Shown: piece by piece, positions 53,974-64,000 of the stretch
How the letters are laid out: every line of letters begins with the position of its first letter
Numbering within the stretch: the first letter of the stretch is position 1
NCBI GenBank assembly: GCA_027493935.1
Contig: JAOSJV010000012.1
Span: forward strand, 390,020-454,019
Source of the DNA: Burkholderiales bacterium
GTDB taxonomy: Bacteria > Pseudomonadota > Gammaproteobacteria > Burkholderiales > SG8-39
Direction: 5' to 3'
DNA: 64,000 nucleotides
The notes under the pieces: generated by a model
What the model was told of the DNA's origin: nothing
Seen by the model: only the letters and a program-made list of their open reading frames with translations
The model's database searches: none
Program-made: the position numbers and the translations under genes

Positions 53974-54666
53974 CTACTTCTCGCCCTTCTTCGACTCGGC
54001 CGGGACCGCTTCGGCAGGCGCCTCGGGCTGCTTGCCGGCCGGCACCGCGGAGGCCGGCACCGCCGCCTCGGCCGCGGCAGCTTCCTCCTCGGCGGTGATC
54101 TCCTTCGGTATGCTCGTGGTCGCCACGACCGGGTTCTCGTCGCGCGAGAGCACCGCCTCGACGCCCTTTGGCAGCGTCAGGTCGCGCACGTGGATGGTAT
54201 CGCCGAGCTCGATCTTCGACAGGTCGACTTCGATGTACTCGGGCAGGTCCGCCGGCAGGCATGAAATGTCGAGCTCGCTGATGACGTGGCTCACCAGCGC
54301 GCCGGACAGCTTCACCGCCGGCGACACCTCGGCATCGACGAAGTGCAGCGGCACCTTCATGTGGATCTTCTCGTCGGCGCGCACGCGCTGGAAATCGATG
54401 TGCTGGACCTGCGCCTTGTACGGATGCATGTTCACGGCGCGCAGCAGGACCTGCTGCTTCTGGCCTTCCAGGTTCAGCGTCAGGATCGAGGCGTGGAACG
54501 CCTCCTTGCGCAGACCCTGGAAGAGCTCGTTGTGATCGAGCTCGACCATGACCGGCGTCTCGCCGCCGCCGTAGACGATGCCCGGGACGCGCCCGGCCCG
54601 GCGCAGCCGGCGGCTCGCTCCGGTCCCTTGCGCCTCGCGCTTCGCAGCGCCGATTTCGATCTTCAT
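53974..54666 (-). CDS. rplY: 50S ribosomal protein L25/CTC
   Basis: MKIEIGAAKREAQGTGASRRLRRAGRVPGIVYGGGETPVMVELDHNELFQGLRKEAFHASILTL. Confidence 0.95.
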   Translation of the reverse strand: MKIEIGAAKREAQGTGASRRLRRAGRVPGIVYGGGETPVMVELDHNELFQGLRKEAFHASILTLNLEGQKQQVLLRAVNMHPYKAQVQHIDFQRVRADEKIHMKVPLHFVDAEVSPAVKLSGALVSHVISELDISCLPADLPEYIEVDLSKIELGDTIHVRDLTLPKGVEAVLSRDENPVVATTSIPKEITAEEEAAAAEAAVPASAVPAGKQPEAPAEAVPAESKKGEK

Positions 54667-54740
54667 AAACTGCTCCTAGTTGATTGCGCGCACCCGCGAC
54701 CAGGCGCGCGCGGTTGCGAAACCTCCACTGCCCTCTTTCT

Positions 54741-55691
54741 TCACTCCATGAACAGCGAGGACACCGAGTCCTCGTTGCTGATGCGCAGTATAGTCTCGGC
54801 GAGCAGGCCCGCCACCGACAGCACCCTGATCTTCCTGCACGCCTGCGCCTCCGCGCGCAATGGAATGCTGTCGGTCACCACCACCTCGTCGAGCTGCGAC
54901 TCGGCGATGCGCTCGACCGCGGGGCCCGACAGCACGGCGTGGGTGCAGTAGGCCGCCACCCTCACCGCGCCCTGGTCCTTCAGCGCCTCGGCGGCCTTGC
55001 ACAGCGTGTTCGCCGTGTCGACCATGTCGTCCATGATGATGCAGGTGCGCCCCTCGACGTCGCCGATGATGTTCATCACCTCCGACACGTTCGGCCGCGG
55101 ACGCCGCTTGTCGATGATCGCAAGATCGGACTCGAGCCGCTTGGCGAGCGCCCGCGCCCGCACCACGCCGCCGACGTCGGGTGACACCACCAGCAGATTG
55201 TCGTAGCTGTGCTTCCAAACGTCGCCAAGCAGCACCGGCGCCGCGTACACGTTGTCTACCGGCACGTCGAAGAATCCCTGGATCTGGTCGGCGTGCAGAT
55301 CCATGGTCAGCACTCGGTCGACGCCGACCGCGACCAGCATGTTTGCGACGACCTTCGCGCTGATCGCAACGCGCGCGGAGCGCGGCCGCCGGTCCTGACG
55401 CGCGTAGCCGAAGTACGGAATCGCCGCGGTGATGCGTCCGGCCGATGCGCGCCGCAGCGCGTCGATCATCAGCAGCACTTCCATCAGATTATCGTTCGTC
55501 GGCGTGCACGTCGGCTGCAGCACGAAACAGTCCTTGCCGCGCACGTTCTCGAGGATCTCGACCATGATCTCGCCGTCGGAGAACTTGCCGATCACGGCGT
55601 GGCCGATCGGGATGTTCAGGCGCTTGCAGACGTTGTGCGCGAGCAGCGGGTTCGCGTTGCCCGTGAACACCATCAGGCTCTCGTAGGCCAT
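54741..55691 (-). CDS. prs: Ribose-phosphate pyrophosphokinase
   Basis: [73 protein letters not shown]...[27 protein letters not shown]. Confidence 0.97.
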   Translation of the reverse strand: MAYESLMVFTGNANPLLAHNVCKRLNIPIGHAVIGKFSDGEIMVEILENVRGKDCFVLQPTCTPTNDNLMEVLLMIDALRRASAGRITAAIPYFGYARQDRRPRSARVAISAKVVANMLVAVGVDRVLTMDLHADQIQGFFDVPVDNVYAAPVLLGDVWKHSYDNLLVVSPDVGGVVRARALAKRLESDLAIIDKRRPRPNVSEVMNIIGDVEGRTCIIMDDMVDTANTLCKAAEALKDQGAVRVAAYCTHAVLSGPAVERIAESQLDEVVVTDSIPLRAEAQACRKIRVLSVAGLLAETILRISNEDSVSSLFME

Positions 55692-55763
55692 CTCAGCGCC
55701 TCCGGTTCCGCTCCGCCGCCCCAGGGGCGACCCGTTCCGGGCCCGCATATCTCCGGCCCGCTC

Positions 55764-55794
55764 AAAAACAAAAGCCGCAAGCCCGCTTGCGGCT
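55764..55794 (-). terminator. Rho-independent terminator
   Basis: Minus strand AGCCGCAAG-CGGG-CTTGCGGCT followed by TTTGTTTTT, between tRNA-Gln and prs. Confidence 0.75.
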
Positions 55795-56004
55795 GCCGCC
55801 GGCCCTCCGAACGAGCCTACGGGGACTAGACGAATACCGAACAACCCGCGGTCGCCCAAGCGAGGGTCAACGGCCTCGCCCGTGGCTTTGCCTGGGGGAA
55901 TATGCAAGTGGGCTCTTCCCCTTGCCGGTACGACCGTCGTCTTGCCCGCACTCTGCCAACTATCGCCGAACCGGCCGTGTCACCACGCTCAAGCGTCCAG
56001 TAGA

Positions 56005-56082
56005 TGGCTGGGGAGGTAGGATTCGAACCCACGCGTGTCGGAATCAAAATCCGATGCCTTAACCAACTTGGCGACTCCCCCA
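56005..56082 (-). tRNA. tRNA-Gln (anticodon TTG), with one apparent extra G in the acceptor stem
   Basis: Reverse complement TGGGGGAGTCGCCAAGTTGGTTAAGGCATCGGATTTTGATTCCGACACGCGTGGGTTCGAATCCTACCTCCCCAGCCA. The 3' strand CTCCCCA pairs perfectly with TGGGGAG, not TGGGGGA. Confidence 0.93.
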
Positions 56083-56113
56083 ACTTGAACCATTGATCCG
56101 GCGTATGCGGCCT

Positions 56114-56962
56114 TCATCGCCGCTCGAACAGCGGATTCCGGTCGAGGCCCCTGACCGCCCATCCGCGCATGCCCTCGGGAATCCGTGCGACGACCGCTCG
56201 CGCCTCGGCCTCCGACCCGAATTCGGCGAACACGCTCGATCCCGCGCCCGACATCCGCGCATCGCCGAAGCCGCGCAGCCAAGCGAGGTGCTCGGCGACC
56301 GCCGCATACCTCGCGCATACCACCGGCTCCAGGTCGTTACGACCGAAGCCCTTGAAAAAGGCCGTAATTTTGATGGGTTTCGCATCGCGTGTCAATTCGG
56401 GCGCGGCGAAGACGGCGGCCGTCGAGACGCCGGTTGGGGGCGCCAGAACCACGTACCAGGCCGGGTCGAGCACGAGCGGAGTCAGGCGCTCGCCGATACC
56501 CTCCGCGAACGCGTTGCGACCGAAGACGAAGAACGGTACGTCGGCGCCGAGGCCGACCGCAAGCCGCGCGAGCTCCGCCGCCGGGAGCCCTGCGCCCCAC
56601 AGCCGGTTCAAGCCGACCAGCGCGGTCGCAGCGTCCGAACTGCCGCCGCCGAGCCCGCCGCCGAGTGGTATGCGCTTCTCGATCGCGAGCGTTGCGCCGC
56701 GGCGCACGCCTGCCGCCGCTTGCAGCGCGTACGCGGCGCGCACCACGAGATTCTCGGCCGCCGGCACGCCCGGGATGTCCTGCGCGAGCCGGATCTCGCC
56801 GTCCGCGCGCGGCACAAGGGTGATCCAGTCGCAAAGGTCGATCAGACGGAACGCACTTTGCAGCAGATGATAGCCGTCCGCGCGCCGCCCCACGACGTGC
56901 AGGAACAGATTGAGCTTGGCAGGCGCCGGCAGGCGCAGCGCCGCGCCCGACGGCGGCGTCAT
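56114..56962 (-). CDS. ispE: 4-diphosphocytidyl-2-C-methyl-D-erythritol kinase
   Basis: LPAPAKLNLFLHVVGRRADGYHLLQSAFRLIDLCDWI...KRIPLGGGLGGGSSDAATALVGLNRLW...MSGAGSSVFAEF. Confidence 0.96.
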   Translation of the reverse strand: MTPPSGAALRLPAPAKLNLFLHVVGRRADGYHLLQSAFRLIDLCDWITLVPRADGEIRLAQDIPGVPAAENLVVRAAYALQAAAGVRRGATLAIEKRIPLGGGLGGGSSDAATALVGLNRLWGAGLPAAELARLAVGLGADVPFFVFGRNAFAEGIGERLTPLVLDPAWYVVLAPPTGVSTAAVFAAPELTRDAKPIKITAFFKGFGRNDLEPVVCARYAAVAEHLAWLRGFGDARMSGAGSSVFAEFGSEAEARAVVARIPEGMRGWAVRGLDRNPLFERR

Positions 56963-57495
56963 GGCGCCCTCACCCAGCGGTCGATCGCGAGCCGGATGTC
57001 CAGGTCCTCGCGCGTGAGGCGCAGGCGGCTCGGCAGGCCGGTCGCGTCGTCGTAGGCGAGATACTCGATCGTCCAGCCGAGCTGGCGCACTCGCGTCGCA
57101 CGCCGATCGTCGCCATAGCGCGTTTCGGCGGCATGACCCGCCTGCGGCCGGCCGCGCACCCAGTCCGGCAGACCCGCGAGCGGGAGGCGCCAACCTAGCG
57201 CGCGCTCGGTGAGCGCCTCGGGATCGGGCGCACTCAAGCGGCGGCCGTCGGCGGTCTGCAGCGAGTACACGCCGTCGCGGCGCGTGAGCTCGGCGATGCC
57301 CTGACCGAGCGGCGAGGTGATCAGAAGCTCGTCGTACGCGGGCGCGTGCCGCCATGCCATGCGCGCAGACGCGCTCTCCGCGCCGTGGCGCACCGCCACG
57401 CGGCCGCTCATCTCGAACCCTTCGGCCGGCGGCGGCACGCGCGGTACCGCGGCGCATCCAGCTGCGAGCGCCGCGGCCGTCGTCGCGGCGAGCAT
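56959..57495 (-). CDS. lolB: Outer membrane lipoprotein LolB
   Basis: Lipobox MLAATTAAALAAGC; FEMSGRVAVRHGAESASARMAWRHAPAYDELLITSPLGQGIAELTR; upstream of and overlapping ispE. Confidence 0.9.
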   Translation of the reverse strand: MLAATTAAALAAGCAAVPRVPPPAEGFEMSGRVAVRHGAESASARMAWRHAPAYDELLITSPLGQGIAELTRRDGVYSLQTADGRRLSAPDPEALTERALGWRLPLAGLPDWVRGRPQAGHAAETRYGDDRRATRVRQLGWTIEYLAYDDATGLPSRLRLTREDLDIRLAIDRWVRAP

Positions 57496-57539
57496 CGCGC
57501 CGAACCCAGGGCGCCGAAAATTGGGCCGGATGGCGGAAC

Positions 57540-59361
57540 TCAGGGCTTGAATCGCTTGATCGTCTTGAGCAGCGTGTCGTTTGCGGGCGCCTTCATGAGC
57601 GCCTCGTTCCAGATCTTCTCGGCCTCGGCGCGCTCCCCCACGATCCACAGCACTTCGCCCAGGTGCGCGGCGATTTCCGGATCCGGGCGGCCCGCGTAGG
57701 CGCGCCGCAGGTACTTCAGCGCATCCTCGGTCGCGCCCTGCCGGTAGAGCACCCAGCCCATGCTGTCGATGATGAAGGCGTCGTCCGGCGCGATCTTGAG
57801 CGCAGTCTCGATGAACTCGCGCGCCTCGGCCAGGCGCAGGCTGCGGTCGGCGAGCGAGTAGCCGAGCGCGTTGTACGCGTGCGCGTGGTCGGGCTTGATC
57901 CGGATTACCTTGCGCAGCGACGACTCAAGGATGTCGAGGCGGTCGAGCTTCTCGGCGAGCATGGCGTAGTCGTACAGGAGATCCGTGTTCTCCGGCAGCT
58001 TGTCCAGGCCGCGCTCGACGACCTTGAAGGCCTCGCCGCTCTGGTTCGCCTCGCGCAGGAGCTGCGCCTCGGCGAGGATCAGCTGGACACGCTGCTGGTT
58101 GTTCGCCGCCTCCACGGTCCACAGGAACTCGCGCGCGCCGGCGAGATCGCCGTTCTTGCTCATGACCTGCGCTTGGCGTATCTGCGCCGGCATGTAGTGC
58201 TCGCCGCGCGTGACCTCGCGGTACCAGCCGAGCGCCTCCGGATAGCGCTTCTGCTCCTCGGCGAGCTGCCCGAGGTAGTAGCGCACCGTGTTGCGGTCGC
58301 GGTAGTCGAGCGCGAGCAGCCGCTTCAGATGGTCCTCGGCGGCGACATAGTCCTCGAGCTGCATCGACAGCATCGCGACGGCGAACAGCACGTCGCTGTT
58401 GTCCGGGAACTCGGCGAGGAGCTTCTGGAACTCGCCACGCGCCTCCGGATAGCTCTTCTGATTGACCAGCAGGCGCGCGTAGTTCAGGCGCACGTCGCGC
58501 GACTTCCGGGTGGCGCTGGAGAAACCCGGCGAGTCGCGCCGTCGCCTCGGCACCGGAGCGCTTCTGCAGCAGCTGCGCCTCATAGAGCACGGCGAGCTCC
58601 CAGTCCGGCGCGATACGCGCGGCCTCGCGGACTTCCTTCAGCGCGAGCTCGTCCTCTCCCGCAGCCGCCGCCGCTTGCGCGACCGCGAAGTGCGTCTGCG
58701 CGAGCTCCGGATACGGTTCGGCGAGCCGCTTCACGAGCGCCAGGGTCGCCGGCTTGTCCTGGCTGCCGCCGAGCAGGCGGTTCAGCTGCAGGAAAGTATC
58801 GGCGCGGCTGGCGTCGCTCGTCGCGAGCACCCGCTGTAGGTACGGCTCGGCTTCCTGCAGCCGATTCTGCGACACGAGCAGGCTCGTGACCGTGCGCAGC
58901 GCCTCGGCCGACTTCGGGTCGGTCTCGTACCAGACGCGCGCCGCGGCGAGCGCGGACTCTGGCATGCGCGCGTAGATCGCCACCTCGGTCGCGCGACGCG
59001 CGATGCGCGGATCGCGCGTGCGCTGGGCGAGATCGAGGTAGGCCTGCGCCGAGACTGCAGTGTTGCCGCGCTGGGCCGCGATCTCGGCCAGCAGATACTC
59101 GTACAGGGTCTGCTCGGTGAGATCCTGGATTGGCAACTCGGGCCCGTCCGGTGCGGGCGCGGACGGCGCCTGGGCGGCCGCCGCCGCAGCGGGCGCCGGT
59201 TCGGCGCCCGCCGGCGACACCGGCTGCTGCGCGCAGCCGGTGCTCAGCAGCACGAGCGCAAGCGCTGCCGCAAGCGCGCGCCACCCGGCGGCATCCGAGC
59301 GGCCGATGTCCGAGTCGAGGAAGATCATCTGGCGCAGGCTAAAGCATGAACGGGCAGCCAT
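57540..59361 (-). CDS. TPR-repeat lipoprotein, frameshifted
   Basis: N-terminal frame with lipobox LLSTGCAQQP and TPRs up to RLAGFLQRHP; C-terminal frame KSRDVRLNYARLLVNQKSYPEARGEFQKLLAEFPDNSDVLFAVAMLSMQLEDY... Removing one G near 58507 gives FLQRHPKSRDVRLNYAR. Confidence 0.88.
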
Positions 59362-59456
59362 ATTAGGTATATTTCCGCGTCCTCACAAGAAACCCCCCTC
59401 GTCCGGTCGTCATCCGGCCGGTTGGACAGCGCACATCCGCAGGAAATCCACGCCGC

Positions 59457-60269
59457 ATGCCCGAGCTTCCGGAAGTGGAAATCACCCGCCGCGGCATCGC
59501 GCCGCACCTCGCCGGGAGCATCCTCGCCGGCGTCGCGGTCCGCAACCGCGGGCTGCGCTGGCCAGTTCCGCACGGCCTCGCGCGAGTGCTCGTCGGTGAG
59601 CGCGTACGCGGCGTCGCGCGACGCGGCAAGTACCTGGTGATCCAGTGCGAACGCGGCGCGCTCATCGTGCACCTCGGCATGTCCGGCAGCCTGCGCGTTC
59701 TGCCGGCCGACGCGCCGCCTGGACCGCACGATCACTTCGATCTTCGGTTCAACGGCAAAGTGCTGCGGCTGCGCGACCCGCGCCGCTTCGGCGCTGTGCT
59801 GTGGTGGCGCGGCGCGCCGGAGGCACACCCGCTGCTCGCCAGGCTCGGCGTCGAGCCGCTGTCGGCGGCGTTCGACGGCGACGCGCTCTACCGCGCCGCG
59901 CGCGGGCGGCGGACGGCGATCAAGCATCTGCTGATGGACGCGCGCGTGATAGCGGGCATCGGCAACATCTACGCGGCCGAGAGCCTGTACCGCGCCGGCA
60001 TCCACCCGGCGACTCCGGCCGGCCGGCTGTCGCGTGCGCGGTGCGCGCGCCTGGCGGCCGCGGTGCGCGAGACATTGCTGGACGCGATCGCGGCCGGCGG
60101 CAGCACGCTGCGCGACTTCGTGCACGCGGACGGAGCCGCCGGGCGCTTCCAGGTCTGCTACTTCGTCTACGACCGCGCGGGCGCGCCTTGCCGCGCCTGC
60201 GGCCGCCCGGTGCGGCGCATCGTGCAGGGCCAGCGCTCGACGTACTTCTGCCCACACTGCCAGCGCTGA
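59457..60269 (+). CDS. mutM: Formamidopyrimidine-DNA glycosylase
   Basis: [38 protein letters not shown]...[20 protein letters not shown]...[26 protein letters not shown]. Confidence 0.97.
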   Translation: MPELPEVEITRRGIAPHLAGSILAGVAVRNRGLRWPVPHGLARVLVGERVRGVARRGKYLVIQCERGALIVHLGMSGSLRVLPADAPPGPHDHFDLRFNGKVLRLRDPRRFGAVLWWRGAPEAHPLLARLGVEPLSAAFDGDALYRAARGRRTAIKHLLMDARVIAGIGNIYAAESLYRAGIHPATPAGRLSRARCARLAAAVRETLLDAIAAGGSTLRDFVHADGAAGRFQVCYFVYDRAGAPCRACGRPVRRIVQGQRSTYFCPHCQR

Positions 60270-60377
60270 GCGTCGCGATCGAGCGGGCGTCAAATCGGTC
60301 GACACCTCGTGCGCGTCGGGTTCGCCGGGCGCGCACGAGCGTGCTACAGTCGGCGCTGAGGCGTTTCGGGACCCGGA

Positions 60378-61544
60378 ATGGGGAGCCTGGTCGAGAGATT
60401 CCAAGACTACAGCTCGTGGCGCGCCGGCGTGACGCTGCGCGTACGCGCGTTCCGGCGCTGGCTCGAGGACAACGAGCTGCTCGACGGGCAGACCGAGGCA
60501 CGTCTCACCCGCCTGCTCGAACGCCTCGGTGACGACAAGCTCACCATCGCCTTCGTCGCCGAGTTCTCGCGCGGCAAATCCGAGCTGATCAACGCGATCT
60601 TCTTCGCCGATTACGGCCGGCGGCTGCTGCCCTCCTCGACCGGTCGTACTACGATGTGCCCGACCGAGCTCGCCTGGGATCCGCAGTTTCCGCCCTGCAT
60701 CCAGCTGCTGCCGATCGAGACGCGCGCCGCACACGTGACGATCGCCGAACTGAAGGGGTTCCCCGAGGAGTGGAGCGCCGTTCCGCTCGACGTCAACGAT
60801 CCGCAGGGGCTGGTCGACGCGTTCCAGCAGGTGCGCGTCACCCGGCGCGTACCGATCGAAGAGGCCAAGCACTACGGCTTCTTCACGACCGGGGCCGCCG
60901 CGCGGGCCGCGGGGCTCCCGGCCGACGGCATGGTCGAGATCCCCTGCTGGCGCCACGCGATCATCAACTTCCCGCATCCGCTGCTCGAGCAGGGGTTGGT
61001 GATCCTGGACACGCCCGGGCTGAACGCGATCGGCAACGAACCGGAACTCACGCTCAACCTGCTGCCGAACGCGCATGCCCTGCTGTTCGTACTTTCGATC
61101 GACACCGGGGTGAGCAAGAGCGACGTCGACGTTTGGCGCGACCACCTCGCCGGCACGCCGGGGCAGGACAAGGCGCGCTTCGTGGTGCTTAACAAGATCG
61201 ACTCGCTGTGGGACGGACTGCGTACCGACGAGGAGATCGATGGCGAGATCGGCGGCCAGATCGGGTCGGTGGCCGCCATCCTCGGCGTCGCGCCGGAGCG
61301 CATAGTGGCGGTGTCGGCGCAGAAAGGCCTGGTCGCCAAGATCACCGACGACGGCCGGCTGCTCGCGCGCAGCCGGCTGCCCGATCTCGAGCACGCGCTG
61401 TCGGCCCAGCTCATCCCGTCGAAGCACGAGCTCGTGCGCGACGCGACGCGCGCCGAGGTGATGGATCTGGTCGGCAATGCCGGGGATTACAAACCGTCCA
61501 GAGAGACCAAAGGGGTAATCCTGTATTCGCCTTTTGGAGAATAG
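60378..61544 (+). CDS. Dynamin-like GTPase, C-terminally truncated
   Basis: IAFVAEFSRGKSELINAIFFADYGRRLLPSSTGRTTMCPTEL...LVILDTPGLNAIGNEPELTLNLLPNAHALLFVLSIDTGVSKSD...VVLNKIDSLWDGL; ends soon after the GTPase region in unrelated sequence (AGDYKPSRETKGVILYSPFGE*). Confidence 0.8.
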   Translation: MGSLVERFQDYSSWRAGVTLRVRAFRRWLEDNELLDGQTEARLTRLLERLGDDKLTIAFVAEFSRGKSELINAIFFADYGRRLLPSSTGRTTMCPTELAWDPQFPPCIQLLPIETRAAHVTIAELKGFPEEWSAVPLDVNDPQGLVDAFQQVRVTRRVPIEEAKHYGFFTTGAAARAAGLPADGMVEIPCWRHAIINFPHPLLEQGLVILDTPGLNAIGNEPELTLNLLPNAHALLFVLSIDTGVSKSDVDVWRDHLAGTPGQDKARFVVLNKIDSLWDGLRTDEEIDGEIGGQIGSVAAILGVAPERIVAVSAQKGLVAKITDDGRLLARSRLPDLEHALSAQLIPSKHELVRDATRAEVMDLVGNAGDYKPSRETKGVILYSPFGE

Positions 61545-61904
61545 GGCCTGCATACGTGCTCCTCCGGTGGTGGGGTGAATTATCGAGCGATTGCTGCTTC
61601 ACTCACTATTATATTCGCACATCTAGACATTCAGCGATTGATTCGGCACTCTGAAATCAGAAATTCCTCACTCCTTTCGGACAAAAGGCAGGGAAGATCA
61701 GCCAGGGAAATGCACTTTGGTTAGCTGAGTAAAAATGCCCGCTATGTTAGAATGGGCGAACGTTCGCGAAAACGATGTACCACTCGCCATCCGATTGTCT
61801 GAGCGCATCGAGCGATTTCATCAGTATGCGCAGAGTCGTTCACCGGATTGACGAGTCGTGTCCGAATGTGAAGAGAATAGGCTGTAAGTGAAAATCAATG
61901 CAAT

Positions 61905-62978
61905 GGATGGCAGCCCACCAGGTAGATGCGATCCTGCTGCGGAAAAATCAGCAGCTTCCGCCTGGGTGACGGTGAAGCGCTACTCTTGTCAACACCCGCC
62001 GCAGCAAATGATGCAGTTCTCGATCCTGATTACTGCCAATAACCGCTTCCATCCTGACGAATAACATCGAGGCTGCCAGGATGGAGATTGGAGAAAAAAA
62101 TTATCCGAAACAGGGCTGGGAGGATTCGGGCATCTCCTGGTTTCATCAAATCCCAATGGTTAGGATGAGAGCCTTTGACGGGTGCGGCAATGGTTGGAAC
62201 GGACCGGGGCAGTTCCGGGTTATAAAGAACCTTTCGCTGAGATTGCCCGGCTGCGGGGCGGAGATCTCACACCGAAGAGGCGGACGCTTTCGGGCGTTAG
62301 GCAGGGTTGTGCGATGACAATGGATGCTGCGATCCGGGCGTTCAAACCTGGGATGGCGGAATTTGAAATTGCGGCGCTGCTTGCTCATAGATCCCAGAAA
62401 AGAATAGGCGCCAATCGTCAACCTGATTAGCCAGCGATGAGCAGCTTTTTCTCTCCCCCATAAACCATTGCCACTGACCGGGTACAATTGGAGCGGTGGC
62501 GATGTTTATCCTTATGCGGGCTGGGCAGGGGCAATTGTGTTCGATCACCCGGCTTTTGTCCATTTTGGCAAAGCTTCCCCCGAGCTGGTCGATGCAAATC
62601 GCGGGCAGTTGCCTTGTATTGATGCGGCCTATGAATACCGCGAAAACCGACCGGGGGTTGTGTTGGGGCGTTCTCCTCCTCGGAAACTCCGTGGTAAGCC
62701 TACGCAGGACAGGGTTTCCGGACGAGTGGAAATGCCCATCAGCAGGGAGTGAGCTGCCGGGTATGAGCCAGGAATACTCAGGCTGTACCGGGCAGCACGG
62801 ATTTGATCCTCTCCGGGCAGGCTTACGCCTGGAATCCATCTATTAGCGGCACGGAAATCCGAGGGGATACGATTTCCGGTGGGCGAAGCAGAATGAAGTG
62901 ATTACCGAGATTGACGGCTGGCCAGTCCATGCCATCAAACTGGATGGGGGAATATATCCGACCTGCGATCCTCGGTAG
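61905..62978 (+). pseudogene. M24 metallopeptidase (Xaa-Pro aminopeptidase-like) spread over several frames
   Basis: Collinear same-strand fragments in different frames: VDAILLRK, KISSF, TNNIEAARMEI, AAIRAFKPGMAEFEIAALLAH, IVNLI, CSITRLL, GKASPELVDANR, TGFPDEWK, NEVITEIDGWPVHAIKLDGGIYPTCDPR*. Confidence 0.65.
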
Positions 62979-63289
62979 GAAGTCCTGTGAGCACGCTGCG
63001 GATCCACGCTGCGGGAGATCTTCGGATCCATTCTGAGATGTTCTTCAACCGGATGAGGAGGGCGCTGATTCGGGTGGGGGGCTATAAGCATCTGTCGATC
63101 TTGATCTGCATTGGTTTTGAAGGTGCGGATCGGAGATGCAAAATTAACTCCATCCCCTGATCTCCTTGACATAGTTTGGGGAAGTGATCCAGCCACTGAG
63201 TGCAAACGGGAAGCTTTTGATCTGTAGCGATTCCTTGTGGGGCATGCCGGTTTGTTGAACAGCCAATCATCACCTCTCGCGAAAAAAAT

Positions 63290-64000
63290 GCAGTTTGCGG
63301 GTCATGATCGGACGGACGGCGCATTGTGGGAGAATGGATCAACTGGCCGAACTTAAGATCATTGAACTGCCAGCCTTGAGGCAGAGGCAGTGGAAGGTGC
63401 GATGCTGGAACCGCTCCCGGGGTCCGCCATCTTGGGCTTGGTCTGGCGGAGATGCAACCTGGTCTTCGGGTGGGGATCTTTTTGGATGCGGAACGATCGG
63501 ACTGCTGATCCTCCAACTGGCGCTCGGCTCCCAGCCCGGATTTGTGGGTTGCTACCGACCGCCTGCCGCACCGGCTGGAGGCTGCTCGAAACTATGAAGC
63601 CCATCAGATTTTGCAAGGTTGGGCCGGACGGATTCCCAGCTGAGCCGGAGCGATGGAAAAGCGATGCCGGTCTGGATGTTGTGTTTGAAGTGCCGCGACA
63701 AGCTGCGGTGGAGAAGTGCGCCGTGAGGCGCCCGTCGGGGCAGGCTGGTCTCTGGTGGGCATCCCGGCGACGATCTGACCTCTTTCCGGGCTTCTGCGCG
63801 CGCCGAAAAGGTCTCGAACTGCGTTTTTGCCGCAGGATGAAAGACACTTATCCGCGTGCGATCGAACTGGTACCGTTCCGGACAAATTGATGTCCTTTGC
63901 TGGTCACTCATCGATTTCATTGAAACGTTTTGAGGAAGCCTTTCCGACGGCAGCAAGGCGAGGAAAGGCATCAGGTCATCATCGAACCAAAAAGGGGCGG
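63290..64000 (+). pseudogene. Zinc-type alcohol/threonine/sorbitol dehydrogenase spread over several frames, running to window end
   Basis: Collinear fragments: AMLEPL, GCGTIGLLILQLALGSQPG, DRLPHRLEAARNY, RMKDTYPRAIELV, SGQIDV, SLVTHRF, VIIEP. Confidence 0.6.

Noticed and set aside
60378-61544. Dynamin-like GTPase as a new truncated effector or defence protein
   Set aside because: The truncation coincides with the compositional junction and probable misassembly, so its length should not be interpreted biologically.
59325-61553. 742-aa minus-strand ORF
   Set aside because: Antisense to mutM and the GTPase; no recognisable domain.
1-64000. CRISPR arrays, rRNA genes, transposases, phage genes, toxin-antitoxin or known defence loci
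   Set aside because: None recognised; the only clear tandem repeat (35.4 kb) has two copies with no spacers and the HerA-like ATPase lacks defence partners nearby.

Overview
A 64 kb, mostly GC-rich window that looks like a betaproteobacterial chromosome (inferred from gene content and order). It is coding-dense, and most real genes are on the minus strand. Main blocks: malonyl-CoA decarboxylase (cut by the window edge) and an RND efflux pair; a fused aminobenzoyl/salicylyl-CoA monooxygenase-reductase with an acyl-CoA ligase; an alpha-hydroxyacid oxidase and pdxA; a histidine kinase translationally coupled to a Ser/Thr kinase-receiver hybrid; tRNA-Lys; yebC-ruvCAB-ybgC-tolQRAB-pal-cpoB; a HerA-like ATPase, DMT transporter, SDR and P450; two TRAP systems around a 2-keto-3-deoxy-sugar-acid gene set; gabD; ychF-pth-rplY-prs-tRNA-Gln-ispE-lolB-TPR; mutM; and a truncated dynamin-like GTPase. 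Two features dominate interpretation. (1) At least a dozen otherwise intact genes, and apparently tRNA-Gln, carry single-base indels, mostly in G/C homopolymers, which suggests unpolished long-read sequence. (2) At about 61.47-61.50 kb the composition changes abruptly, the GTPase loses its C-terminus, and the rest consists of an M24 peptidase and a zinc alcohol dehydrogenase broken into many frames; this is probably a chimeric join or a low-quality contig end. I found no CRISPR array, rRNA, phage or transposase. I cannot support a wholly new system; the best candidates are the HK/STPK-receiver module and the TRAP/keto-deoxy-acid locus. Many long ORFs in the supplied track are antisense or over-extended artefacts.
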